Source of the DNA: Salinadaptatus halalkaliphilus
GTDB taxonomy: Archaea > Halobacteriota > Halobacteria > Halobacteriales > Natrialbaceae
Length of the DNA: 56,809 bases
Reading direction: 5' to 3'
NCBI RefSeq assembly: GCF_006543045.1
Contig: NZ_RBZW01000076.1
Coordinates: 1 to 56,809, forward strand
In this document: in pieces, positions 1 to 8,439 of the stretch
How positions within the stretch are numbered: the first letter of the stretch is position 1
How the letters are laid out: each line of letters starts with the position of its first letter
Program-made: the position numbers and the translations under genes
The notes under the pieces: model-generated
Databases searched by the model: none
Seen by the model: only the letters and a program-made list of their open reading frames with translations
Told to the model about the DNA's origin: nothing

Positions 1-104
1 GGCGTGTGATCGATAGAGAGCACGCCTCGCTGACTCGCGAGGGGCGAGTGAGCGAGTGTGCGAGCGAACGAGTCGGTTGGGGAGGGTGAGGCCGGGCGGG
101 ACTG

Positions 105-186
105 ATACGGTTTACTGTACGTCATTTCCGTCGCACCCGCGACCCGGGCGGCGGGTGCGCCGGTAAATCGGTACAGTAATCCGTAT
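105..186 (+). repeat. 82-bp palindromic repeat, copy 1
   Basis: The element starts ATACGGTTTACTGTAC and ends GTACAGTAATCCGTAT, with the dyad centred on CCCGGG near 146-151. By hand, 32 of 41 positions pair between the arms, so a transcript would fold into a long hairpin. Two further copies of exactly the same length lie at 30784-30865 and 40218-40299. The flank CTGATACGG is shared with copy 3 (reverse strand) and with a solo end beside cysK. No reading frame or transposase is present, so it resembles a MITE/REP-like element or a structured terminator rather than an insertion sequence. Confidence 0.85.
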
Positions 187-322
187 GAAAGGGGCCGGTG
201 GGCTCGAGGAAGGCGGACGAAGTAAGCACCGCAACGAGCAACGCGAGTGAGGAGCACAACGAGTTCTCCGACTCGAGCACGCCGAGGGCTTTCTGGGTGC
301 CCGAAGTCACAAACTCAGAAAA

Positions 323-345
323 TGTATAATTTGAAATAATATACA
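323..345. promoter_or_regulatory. AT-rich inverted repeat TGTATA-N11-TATACA
   Basis: TGTATA at 323-328 is mirrored by TATACA at 340-345 in an AT-rich patch within GC-rich surroundings. It may be a regulator-binding site or overlapping TATA elements for divergent transcription. It lies about 210 bp upstream of the DUF368 start, so any link to that gene is inference. Confidence 0.3.
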
Positions 346-555
346 AAGCCCGATTATGTTTATTCCCGCCACGCTAGACTCACACCCGGTGTCGAACGGG
401 ACTCGAGGGCAGACCACCGCGGCGGTACGTTCGTATTCGCTGCAACGGGGAGTGGAATTTATATGTGTGCTGGCACACCTGATAGATATGCTTCCAGTGC
501 TGGGCGACGCCAGTATCTATCTCCGTGTGTGTTCGTCGACGGTGATCGGGTGACG

Positions 556-1518
556 ATGCGAGAGACCCTCCACAAGCAGGTTATGGCGAAACGAGAGACG
601 CTTCGAATCTACGGTTACGGGCTCTGTATGGGGAGCGCCGACGCCCTCCCCGGCGTCTCGGGCGGGACCGTCGCGCTCTTGCTCGGCTTTTACGGCCGGC
701 TGATCGCGGCGATCACCGCGCTCACGCCCTATCGCGCGGCCACCGTCTTGCGTGGTTACGATCCTGACAATCGCGAGCACGCACGCGAGGCGCTCCTCGA
801 GATGGATCTGCAGTTTCTGCTCCCGCTCGGCGTCGGCATGGTAACGGCAGTCGCCCTGATCGCGGGCACCGTCTCCGCGCTGGCCGACAGCCACCCCATC
901 GCCGTCTACGGCTTCTTTACGGGACTGATCGGCGCCTCCGCGATCGTTCTCGGTCGAAGTCTCGAGTTCTCGTCGCTCGAGCACGCCCTGGCGGGCGCGG
1001 CCGGAACCGGACTCGCCGTACTCGTCGCCAGCAACGTGATCCAGTTACCCGGCAGCGGCCCGACGCTGATCTTTCTGGCCGGCGCGCTCGCGATCAGCGC
1101 GATGGTTCTGCCCGGAATCTCCGGTGCGCTCATCCTCATCCTGCTCGGCCAGTACGAGTTTCTCGCGGGCGAACTGACGGCCCTCCTCGAGTCGCTGGGC
1201 GGACTCGCCTCGGGCAACGGCTCGCTCGCGGCCGTCCTCGAACCGGGAACGACCGTCACCGTCTTCGTGGTGGGCGGGTTCGTCGGCTTGCTCTCGATCG
1301 CTCGGGTCGTTCGGCGCGCCCTCGAGTGGCGTCGCCAGCTAACGCTGCTCTTTCTCGTCGGGCTAATCGCCGGCTCGATACCCGCGCCGCTGCACAACAT
1401 CGCGGAGGTCCATCCCTGGACCACCGAGATCGCGATATCGACCGGTGCGTGGGCGCTGCTCGGCGCCGTTATGCTGTTCACGCTCGACATCCTCGCCGGC
1501 GGGTTCGACCCCGAATAA
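556..1518 (+). CDS. DUF368 polytopic membrane protein, probable polyprenyl-phosphate translocase family
   Basis: A 320-aa protein of hydrophobic helices. It carries the two family hallmarks: an N-terminal ADALPGVSGGTVALLLG loop and a mid-protein LPGISGALILILLGQYE loop. These look like inverted-repeat half-sites of a transporter. Bacterial DUF368 (PopT) proteins have been linked to recycling of undecaprenyl phosphate; in an archaeon the substrate would presumably be dolichyl-type phosphate, which is inference. I chose the ATG at 556. An in-frame ATG at 583 is an alternative, and the frame is open upstream to 463, but that extension is not hydrophobic or family-like. The gene is monocistronic and converges on purNH. 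Confidence 0.85.
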   Translation: MRETLHKQVMAKRETLRIYGYGLCMGSADALPGVSGGTVALLLGFYGRLIAAITALTPYRAATVLRGYDPDNREHAREALLEMDLQFLLPLGVGMVTAVALIAGTVSALADSHPIAVYGFFTGLIGASAIVLGRSLEFSSLEHALAGAAGTGLAVLVASNVIQLPGSGPTLIFLAGALAISAMVLPGISGALILILLGQYEFLAGELTALLESLGGLASGNGSLAAVLEPGTTVTVFVVGGFVGLLSIARVVRRALEWRRQLTLLFLVGLIAGSIPAPLHNIAEVHPWTTEIAISTGAWALLGAVMLFTLDILAGGFDPE

Positions 1519-1593
1519 CCGGCTCGTCTGTCGTCCGACAGTCACGGTTCCGAACACAGCGGCAGCGGAAAACGGTCGCGTCGCCGGCAGCGA

Positions 1594-3231
1594 TCAATCG
1601 TGTCGGAAACTTCGCTGCCCCGTAAACGCCATCGCGATGCCGTGCTCGTCAGCCGCCTCGATCACGTCGTCGTCGTTGACAGAACCGCCGGGCTGGACGA
1701 CAGCCTCGATACCCGCTTCGGCCGCCTCCTCGATGCCGTCCGGGAACGGGAAGAAGGCGTCCGACGCCATGACCGAACCCTCGGCGTCCTTGCCTTCGGC
1801 GTGTTCGTCGGCCTTCATCGCGGCGAGGCGAACGGCGTCGACGCGAGAGACCTGTCCCATGCCGATCCCGACCGTCTCCGTCCCGTCGGCGAAGAGAATA
1901 CCGTTCGATTTCACGTGTTTGAGCGTCTGCCAAGCGAAGACCATCGACTCGAGTTCCTCGTCCGTGGGCTCTCGCTCGGTGACGACCTCGAGGTCGTCGA
2001 CCGAGATCGACTGCAGGTCGCGTTCCTGGACGAGGCGGCCACCGACGAGCGGTTTCTCGGTGAAGCGTTCGGTTCGCTCGCCCAATTCGCCGACATCGAG
2101 TACGCGAAGATTGTCCTTCTCGAAGAGCACCTCGAGGGCGGCCTCACTGTAGCCGGGCGCGACGACGACCTCCTTGAAGGAGTCGACGATCTGCTCTGCT
2201 GTCTCGGCGTCACACTCGCGATTCAGGGCGACGATCCCGCCGAAGGCGCTCATCGGGTCCGTCGAGAGCGCCTTCTCGTAGGCCTCGGCGAGTGAGTCGG
2301 CGGTGGCACAGCCCGCGGGATTCGTGTGCTTGATGACCGCCGCGGCGGGCTCGTCGAACTCCTTGATCAGGTTCAGGGCGCCGTCGGCGTCGTTGTAGTT
2401 GTTGTACGACAGCGCTTTCGCACCTTCGTTCAACTGCTCGGCGTGGACGACGCTGGCCTCGTCAGTGGTGTAGTCGGCGTAGACCGCGGCGTCCTGATGT
2501 GGATTCTCGCCGTAGCGGAGCGTGTCCGCTCGATCGTCGGAGACGAGCCGTCGACCTGGCAGCCCGTCGTGATCTTCGTCACCGACCGTCGCCACGTCGG
2601 TCTCGACCGTGACCTCGCCTGCCTCGAGGTCGACGTCGACCGCGCCCTCGGCGAACCACTGCACCGCTCGCGGGTACGCGCGGAACTCCCCTTTGTAGAG
2701 GACGCGTTCTTTGAGACTCTCGGCGTCGTCGCCCTCGTAGACCGGAATCGGTTCCTGGGTGACGACCGGGCCGGCGTCGACCTCGGTCTCGACGACCGCG
2801 CCGTCGTCGTCGGTCGCGTCCGTCACGACGTGGACCGTACAGCCCGTCACCGAGACGCCAGCCTCGAGGGCGTCGCCCCAGGCGTCCATGCCGGGAAACG
2901 ACGGGAGCAACGAGGGGTGGACGTTCAGCGTCGTCGGCACCGCCGAGAGGAAGGTATCCGAGAGGATGCGCATGTAGCCGTCGAGACAGACCAACTCGAA
3001 CTCGTAGTCGGCAAGCGCCTCGAGGACGGCTTCCTCGTGTTCCTGACGGTCCATCCCGTCCTCGAGCGGAACGACCTCGGTCGGCATACCACGCTCGGCG
3101 GCGGCCTCGAGCACCGGCGCGTCCTCGCTGGTGGCGAGCACGACCGCGAGTTCGGCCCCGCCTGGCTGTCGATCCGCGATGTTCAACAGGTTGCGCCCTC
3201 GGTTGCCGGCCATCCCGGCGATTCGCGTCAT
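1594..3231 (-). CDS. purNH: Fused PurN-PurH: GAR formyltransferase and AICAR formyltransferase
   Basis: A 545-aa bifunctional purine enzyme. Residues 1 to about 190 are PurN-like, with Asn103 and His105 in NVHPSLLPSFPG, the formyl-transfer site of GAR transformylases. The rest matches the AICAR formyltransferase half of PurH, with LRYGENPHQ, an IKHTNPAGCA catalytic block, DPMSAFGG and a C-terminal VQPGGSVND. The MGS-like IMP cyclohydrolase domain that begins bacterial PurH is absent. Cyclisation therefore needs a separate enzyme; in archaea PurO usually does it. I chose the ATG at 3231 because the 52 codons upstream do not look like protein. The gene is divergent from purB, which acts one step earlier, and a TATATAC box lies near 3283 on the minus strand. 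Confidence 0.93.
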   Translation of the reverse strand: MTRIAGMAGNRGRNLLNIADRQPGGAELAVVLATSEDAPVLEAAAERGMPTEVVPLEDGMDRQEHEEAVLEALADYEFELVCLDGYMRILSDTFLSAVPTTLNVHPSLLPSFPGMDAWGDALEAGVSVTGCTVHVVTDATDDDGAVVETEVDAGPVVTQEPIPVYEGDDAESLKERVLYKGEFRAYPRAVQWFAEGAVDVDLEAGEVTVETDVATVGDEDHDGLPGRRLVSDDRADTLRYGENPHQDAAVYADYTTDEASVVHAEQLNEGAKALSYNNYNDADGALNLIKEFDEPAAAVIKHTNPAGCATADSLAEAYEKALSTDPMSAFGGIVALNRECDAETAEQIVDSFKEVVVAPGYSEAALEVLFEKDNLRVLDVGELGERTERFTEKPLVGGRLVQERDLQSISVDDLEVVTEREPTDEELESMVFAWQTLKHVKSNGILFADGTETVGIGMGQVSRVDAVRLAAMKADEHAEGKDAEGSVMASDAFFPFPDGIEEAAEAGIEAVVQPGGSVNDDDVIEAADEHGIAMAFTGQRSFRHD

Positions 3232-3408
3232 AGACGTATGCCCAGCCGCGAGGACAAAAGCCGTTGCGGTCTCGAGTCCGTATATACCCACGTTCGTGCA
3301 TCGATACTGCGCGAAAGGCGCGTCCAATAAGTCCGATATGCACGCTCGTGGGTCTGGCGGATCGCGGTTTCGATACCCCTTTTGCACTGGAACGGAACGA
3401 GACCGACA

Positions 3409-4797
3409 ATGACCGATACGGATACGCTGTACGCCGTTTCGCCGCTCGATGGCCGGTACAGTTCTCGGACCGCGCCGCTGTCGCCGTACGCGAGCGAGGC
3501 CGCGCTCATGCGCGCTCGCGTTCGCGTCGAGGTCGAGTACCTGATCGCGCTCGCAGACCTCGAGGCGACCCCGCTCGAACTGACGTTAGAAGACCGCAAC
3601 CACCTCCGGGCCCTCTACGAACACTTCGCCGAGGAAGATGCCCGCCTGATCAAAACACTCGAGACGGAGGGCCACGCCGGCTTCGAGGCGACGAATCACG
3701 ATGTCAAAGCGGTGGAGTATTTTGTGCGCCACCGCCTCCCCGACGACAGCGACGCCTCGGCGTGGATCCACTTCGGGCTGACCAGCGAGGACGTCAACAA
3801 CCTCGCCCACCGACTGCTCGTCCACGATGCCGTTTCCGAGGTGCTCCTGCCGGAACTCTACGACGTGCGCAATACCCTCGCCGAGATGGCTCGCGACTAT
3901 CGCGACCTGCCGATGCTCGCCCGGACACACGGCCAACCCGCGACGCCGACCACCTTCGGCAAGGAACTGGCCGTCTACGCCGCGCGGCTGGGTCACGCAA
4001 CGGGTCGCATCCGCACCGCGACCGACGACCTCCGTGGGAAGCTCGGCGGCGCGTCGGGCACCTACGCCGCCCACGTCGCGGCCTACCCCGACGTGGACTG
4101 GCAGACCGTCGCCGAGGAGTTCGTCACCGATCAGCTTGGACTGAAATTCGAACCCCTCACCACCCAGGTCAACCCCTGTGACGACCTCGCGGCCGTCTTC
4201 GATGCCGTCCGCGGGGCCAACGACGTATTGCTCGATATGGACCTTGACATGTGGCTCTACGTCTCCGATCGGTACCTCGGTCAGGAGGCCGTCGAGGGCG
4301 AAACCGGCTCCTCGACGATGCCCCACAAGGTCAACCCGATCGACTTCGAGAACAGCGAAGGGAATCTCTCGAAGGCCAATTCCGATCTCACCTTCCTCGC
4401 CGACTACGTCACCACCTCCCGGCTCCAGCGTGACCTCTCGGATTCGACCGTCAAGCGCAACATCGGCGCGGCCTTCGCCCACTGCCTGATCGGCTACACC
4501 AAAGCCGCCGCCGGCCTCGAGAAGGTCGTCCCTAACGATCACGTCATGCGCGAGGACCTCGAGTCGACGCCCGAAATCATCGGGGAGGCCGTCCAGACGA
4601 TTCTCCGCCGGGAAGGCCAGGCAGACGCCTACGAGCAGGTCAAGGCCCTGACCCGCGGAAAGTCAGTTACGCTCGAGGACTTCCGCGACCTCTTCGACGA
4701 CCTCGAGGTCTCTACAGATGTGCGTGAAGAGCTTCGCGAGTTGACGCCGGTGGGGTACACCGGCGTGGCCGACGAGTTAGTCGACGACCTCGAGTAA
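3409..4797 (+). CDS. purB: Adenylosuccinate lyase
   Basis: A 462-aa member of the fumarase/aspartase superfamily. It cleaves SAICAR to AICAR and adenylosuccinate to AMP, both with release of fumarate. The signature GSSTMPHKVNPIDFEN begins at about residue 300 and contains the flexible catalytic loop serines. An upstream TSEDVNNLAHR segment and an ARTHGQPATPTTFGKE block hold the general acid/base histidine region. I chose the ATG at 3409 (MTDTDTLYAVSPLDGRY), which matches family N-termini; an in-frame ATG at 3382 gives an atypical extension. It is divergent from purNH across 177 bp, so a shared control region is plausible. Confidence 0.95.
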   Translation: MTDTDTLYAVSPLDGRYSSRTAPLSPYASEAALMRARVRVEVEYLIALADLEATPLELTLEDRNHLRALYEHFAEEDARLIKTLETEGHAGFEATNHDVKAVEYFVRHRLPDDSDASAWIHFGLTSEDVNNLAHRLLVHDAVSEVLLPELYDVRNTLAEMARDYRDLPMLARTHGQPATPTTFGKELAVYAARLGHATGRIRTATDDLRGKLGGASGTYAAHVAAYPDVDWQTVAEEFVTDQLGLKFEPLTTQVNPCDDLAAVFDAVRGANDVLLDMDLDMWLYVSDRYLGQEAVEGETGSSTMPHKVNPIDFENSEGNLSKANSDLTFLADYVTTSRLQRDLSDSTVKRNIGAAFAHCLIGYTKAAAGLEKVVPNDHVMREDLESTPEIIGEAVQTILRREGQADAYEQVKALTRGKSVTLEDFRDLFDDLEVSTDVREELRELTPVGYTGVADELVDDLE

Positions 4798-4866
4798 GCG
4801 CGGCGCCAGCAACCTGTCTGCCGACGGTCACCGGTATCATCCTGGCTGGAACGCCGATTCCGTCCG

Positions 4867-5856
4867 TCAGCCGACAGCCGCCCCGAGAAACGTGAAGGGC
4901 TCGGTAGGAGCGAGCTGATCGGATACGTCCCCGGCGAAGACGGTCGATTGGTCCGGGCCGAGCTGGAGTTGCTGGGTATCGGCCCCGGGTGAAAAATCGA
5001 CCTCCTCGAGGTCGACCCAGAAGGCGTTGGGCATCAGGGCCGACTCGAAGTAGTAGATCAGGTCGTCGTGATCCGCGACCGTTCGCCACCGCGTCGAGGA
5101 GATGTGTGGCTCGTTCGGCGTACTGATGCCGTGGGGGACGGAAACGTTTCGGATGACGCTGAAGACGCTTGCCGTTGCCATCCGTCGATCCTCGACTTTC
5201 GGGATCGCATCGACGTAAAAGCGCGCCCTCGTGAATCGATCGGCCGGCCGATTCGTTCCCGGTAACATGACCGTGCCGCCGATATCGTTCCAGTACTCGG
5301 CCAGCGCGAGTTGCTCGTCGAACGTCGGCGAGTTGGTCATCACCTGATAGTCCCGGCTGTGATGGACGACGAGCTCGCCGTCGACGTACTCCATGATCGC
5401 GCTGTCGCCGGTCGCATCCGAGAGGGACAGATGAAGCGCCGCCAGACGGTCTTCGCCGGGGACCGAATCAGTGACGACGACGAACGCCTCGTCCCGGACG
5501 TGTTCGACGGCCTCGGCCACGGTCGCGAAGTTGTCGAGCATATACTGGGCCCACAGCGAGATCGAAATTGCGGGGGTCTCGCCGTCCCAGTCGGGATACT
5601 CGGACTCGGGCAACCACAGCAGGTTGGCTACCAAGCCGGCTTCGTTCATTCCATCGGTCGTGGCGACGTCGTACGCAGTTGCGACCACGCTGCCGTAGTC
5701 GGCCGTCCACGCCATCGATGCCGGTCCGACTTCGCCGCTGCGCTCGAGGCCTCGAGGCAGCGTCCAGACGTTGGTACCGATATCTCGCTTCCAGTCCATG
5801 GATCGGGCCGTAAGCACGCGCTCGCCGGTGCCGAGATAGACCAGTCGCGTACACAT
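4867..5856 (-). CDS. Linear-amide C-N hydrolase, choloylglycine hydrolase family (Ntn hydrolase)
   Basis: A 329-aa protein beginning Met-Cys-Thr-Arg. Removal of Met would expose Cys2 as the N-terminal nucleophile. ARSMDW places the conserved Arg and Asp near residues 17-21, MNEAGLVANLL carries the Asn of the oxyanion region, and TNRPADRFTRARFY carries a conserved late Arg. The family includes bile-salt hydrolases, penicillin V acylases and N-acyl-homoserine lactone acylases; the substrate cannot be told from sequence. The start overlaps the stop of the upstream DUF1269 gene by one base (TGATG), which implies translational coupling. There is no signal peptide, so it is probably cytoplasmic. 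Confidence 0.88.
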   Translation of the reverse strand: MCTRLVYLGTGERVLTARSMDWKRDIGTNVWTLPRGLERSGEVGPASMAWTADYGSVVATAYDVATTDGMNEAGLVANLLWLPESEYPDWDGETPAISISLWAQYMLDNFATVAEAVEHVRDEAFVVVTDSVPGEDRLAALHLSLSDATGDSAIMEYVDGELVVHHSRDYQVMTNSPTFDEQLALAEYWNDIGGTVMLPGTNRPADRFTRARFYVDAIPKVEDRRMATASVFSVIRNVSVPHGISTPNEPHISSTRWRTVADHDDLIYYFESALMPNAFWVDLEEVDFSPGADTQQLQLGPDQSTVFAGDVSDQLAPTEPFTFLGAAVG

Positions 5857-6266
5857 CAGGCTGGGACCTCCTCGGCCGCGAACGTTTCCCGGCGGGTATC
5901 TTCTTTGTCCGGCGAGCGGTTCGTCCGGATCACCTCGGGATCGTACGGTGCAAGGTCCTCGACGACGCGGTCTTGGGAGACCTCGTGAGCCAGCATGAAC
6001 ACCGCGGAGTGACCGGGTTCGATCGTGTCGGCCACCTCGTCGATGAAGTCGTCGTCGATGCCGACGTTGGCAAACTCGCCGGCGAGTGCACCCGAGCCGA
6101 CTAGACTGTTTGCGTGTTTTACTCTGGCGTGGCCACCTTCATCACGGACGACGACCGCTGCGTCGTCGAGCTGTAACAACTCCTGTTTCTGGAGGTCGTA
6201 GAGATCGTCTCGAAGCTCTCCCGCGCCGTCCATCGAATCGAACGCGAGTACGATTAGCTCTTTCAT
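5856..6266 (-). CDS. DUF1269-type protein with the membrane loop deleted
   Basis: A 136-aa protein that begins MKELIVLAFDS and continues with LQKQELLQLDDAAVVVRDE and GIDDDFIDEVADTIEPGHSA, all recognisable DUF1269 segments. Family members normally carry about 40 glycine-rich hydrophobic residues between the strand ending in KH and GIDDDF. Here that segment is cut to about 15 residues (NSLVGSGALAGEFANV), so the protein should be soluble rather than membrane-anchored. I chose the ATG at 6266; a start at 6281 adds only five residues. A TTTAACAG box near 6290-6297 (minus strand) lies about 28 nt upstream, suggesting its own promoter. It is coupled to the downstream amidohydrolase. Confidence 0.75.
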   Translation of the reverse strand: MKELIVLAFDSMDGAGELRDDLYDLQKQELLQLDDAAVVVRDEGGHARVKHANSLVGSGALAGEFANVGIDDDFIDEVADTIEPGHSAVFMLAHEVSQDRVVEDLAPYDPEVIRTNRSPDKEDTRRETFAAEEVPA

Positions 6267-6348
6267 CTGCAGTGGTTGCACACCGATACAGCTGTTAAAT
6301 GTTTCACACGATGAGCGGGAAGACTGTGTTGATGAAGAGTCACCGAGA

Positions 6349-8439
6349 TCAAACGACCACTGCGAACAACAGGACCGCGAGCCCGACCATCACCGTCGCG
6401 TGTTTCGCGCCGGCGCGAACGTCGCCCGTGCTCAACTGTCCGGCTATCAGCCCCGAAAGCACCCCCTGGACGAGCGTCGCGTGATAGAACAGCGTCGTGT
6501 AGGCCGCTCGGTCCGCCTCGGAGACGCCACCGAGTCCCTCGACGGCGGTCGCCTCGGCGGCCTCGCCGGCACCCGACGCCGGAAGGTTCGGCAGGAGATA
6601 CGCCGACAGCACCGCGACGATAAACAGGAACACGAAAAAGGCCACGTAGACGACGACCATGTACTCGACCATCACCTGTGCGCGCTCGCGTTTGAGCCGC
6701 CGATCGGTGGCCGCCTGCTGGCCGGCGATCCGAAGCACCGTCGCGAGATTCCCGCTCGCGTTCATCGCTTCGGTGAGGACCGTGACCGCTCTCGAGACCG
6801 CTCGCGTTCGTACCCGGTGGTCGAACCGACGGAGTGCCGTCTCGAGGTCGGCCCCCCACTGGATGTCGGCCCAGACGCGGTCGAGTTCCGCGCTGAGCGG
6901 CCCCAACTCCGAATCCCGAACGTGATCGATCGCCAGTACGATCGACGTGCCGGCTTCGTTGACGCTCGCGAGACGGTCGAGCAGGTCCGGCACCGCCCCT
7001 TCGATGGCGTCGATGCGGCGACGATGAAGTTCGTAACAGATCGCGAACGTAGCGAGAACGAACAGCGCAGCGAGCGCGATGGTGTCGTCGATGGCAGCCA
7101 CGTCGAACCCCTCGGCGGTTACCGCCGAGGGGAGTTCCCAGAGGACCACCACGAGTGCGATCGGAACGGTCATCGCGAGGACCAGGTTCGGGCGCTCGAG
7201 CAGCGTCTCGAGCGGGTTGCCGAGCTGGTCACGGGTGGCTCGGAGCCGTTTGTAGTACGCGAGGCGGTCGATCGTCTCTCGTGCGTGTTCGGGAAGAGCG
7301 CCCGAAGGGACGCCGCCGTCGGGCTGTGGCCGGTCCCGGCTGTCAGCCAGTCCGGGTGCGACGACGTCGGGTTCGTCGGTCGTGGCCGTTCCGGGAACGA
7401 TCGAGTCGGTGACCATGCTCAGGTAGATGATGAACACCAGATTGCCAAGCGGCAAGATGACGTAGATGAGCGCCTGTAGCGGCTCGAACGTGCCACCGAC
7501 GGCGATGCCGATGACGATGAGAATGGTGATCAGAAAGAGCGGCCCGGCGACCAGCACCGTCACGTAGGCTTCCGCGAGCGTCCCCAACAATCCCAGTACC
7601 TGCTCTTGCTGGGACTCGGCTTCGTCCTGGTAGTCGTGGTACTGGCGCTCGAGGAACGCAGAGAGGCTGTGGCCGCTCTGGAGGACGCTGACGAGGTTCT
7701 CGGTAAACTCGCCAAACTGCGAACTCGGCGAGTGCCGTCCCATTCGCTGGAGGGCGGTGACGACGTCGACGCCGAAGGTGTCCATGTGACGGACCGCGAC
7801 CGAAAACTCCGCGGCGGCTTCGCCGTAGGTCTCTTCCTGACGGGCCACGATGTGGATCACTTCGGGAATCGACATCCCGCTTCGGGAGAGGGCGTAGACG
7901 AACGCGATCGTCGAGGGGAGTGCGGTTTCGATCCGGCTAGCACGGCGGTCGGCGATATAGGCGGGGTACCACCAGCGAAGCCAGTAGATCGCCGTCCCGA
8001 CGATGGCACCGATCGTAAAACAGGCGACCGAAAAGAGGCCGAACAGTTCCCAGGCCGACAGCGCGGGGAGGCCACCGAGGTTCGCCAGGAACGTAAGCGG
8101 GCCGGGAAGCGCCGCCGCCAGCGTCTCGGGATCGATCGCGAGCACGAGCAGGACGGCCCAGATGAGATACAATCCGAGGATCGAACCGACGATCGCGGCC
8201 GTCCCGGCGTACAGCATCGTCTTCGAACCGTACTCGCGGTAGGTTACCGGCAGGTGTGCCGCCCGGAGGGCCTGCTGCCGCTGGGGATGTTCCCGGCGAA
8301 ACTCGTCGATGTAGCCGCCGAAGATCTGAATCGACGCCCGCGTCAGAAGTCGATCGACGCCGGTGTGGACGGCCGCGAGGGCGATCGGCACGGTAAGACA
8401 CGCGGCGACCACCAACGGGACGACGTTCGTCAGCGTCAT
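6349..8439 (-). CDS. PilC/TadC-type membrane platform protein (two T2SSF domains), system 1
   Basis: A 696-aa integral membrane protein with two T2SSF-like halves. Each half has a cytoplasmic helical region (SGMSIPEVIHIVARQEETYG in the first, LASVNEAGTSIVLAIDHV in the second) followed by paired membrane helices. Such proteins form the inner-membrane platform that the PilB/GspE ATPase drives to assemble type IV pilus-like fibres. ATGA overlap with the upstream ATPase shows co-translation. No pilin-like gene is linked to this pair in the window, so its fibre subunit must be encoded elsewhere. No ArlH/FlaH neighbour is present, which argues against an archaellum motor. Confidence 0.88.
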   Translation of the reverse strand: MTLTNVVPLVVAACLTVPIALAAVHTGVDRLLTRASIQIFGGYIDEFRREHPQRQQALRAAHLPVTYREYGSKTMLYAGTAAIVGSILGLYLIWAVLLVLAIDPETLAAALPGPLTFLANLGGLPALSAWELFGLFSVACFTIGAIVGTAIYWLRWWYPAYIADRRASRIETALPSTIAFVYALSRSGMSIPEVIHIVARQEETYGEAAAEFSVAVRHMDTFGVDVVTALQRMGRHSPSSQFGEFTENLVSVLQSGHSLSAFLERQYHDYQDEAESQQEQVLGLLGTLAEAYVTVLVAGPLFLITILIVIGIAVGGTFEPLQALIYVILPLGNLVFIIYLSMVTDSIVPGTATTDEPDVVAPGLADSRDRPQPDGGVPSGALPEHARETIDRLAYYKRLRATRDQLGNPLETLLERPNLVLAMTVPIALVVVLWELPSAVTAEGFDVAAIDDTIALAALFVLATFAICYELHRRRIDAIEGAVPDLLDRLASVNEAGTSIVLAIDHVRDSELGPLSAELDRVWADIQWGADLETALRRFDHRVRTRAVSRAVTVLTEAMNASGNLATVLRIAGQQAATDRRLKRERAQVMVEYMVVVYVAFFVFLFIVAVLSAYLLPNLPASGAGEAAEATAVEGLGGVSEADRAAYTTLFYHATLVQGVLSGLIAGQLSTGDVRAGAKHATVMVGLAVLLFAVVV

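Larger units (their letters stand above)
1..555. other. Intergenic region upstream of the DUF368 gene
   Basis: No convincing gene is seen here. The first 100 bases are rich in CGAG-type words and have stops in the frames I checked. An 82-bp palindromic repeat occupies 105-186. Bases 300-360 are AT-rich and carry a TGTATA/TATACA inverted repeat at 323-345. A TTATAT box near 458-463 could start transcription toward the DUF368 gene. A 74-codon minus-strand frame across 122-346 runs through the palindrome and looks accidental. Confidence 0.6.

Noticed and set aside
122-346. A 74-codon minus-strand frame upstream of DUF368.
   Set aside because: It overlaps the palindromic repeat and an AT-rich inverted repeat and has no promoter or family match.
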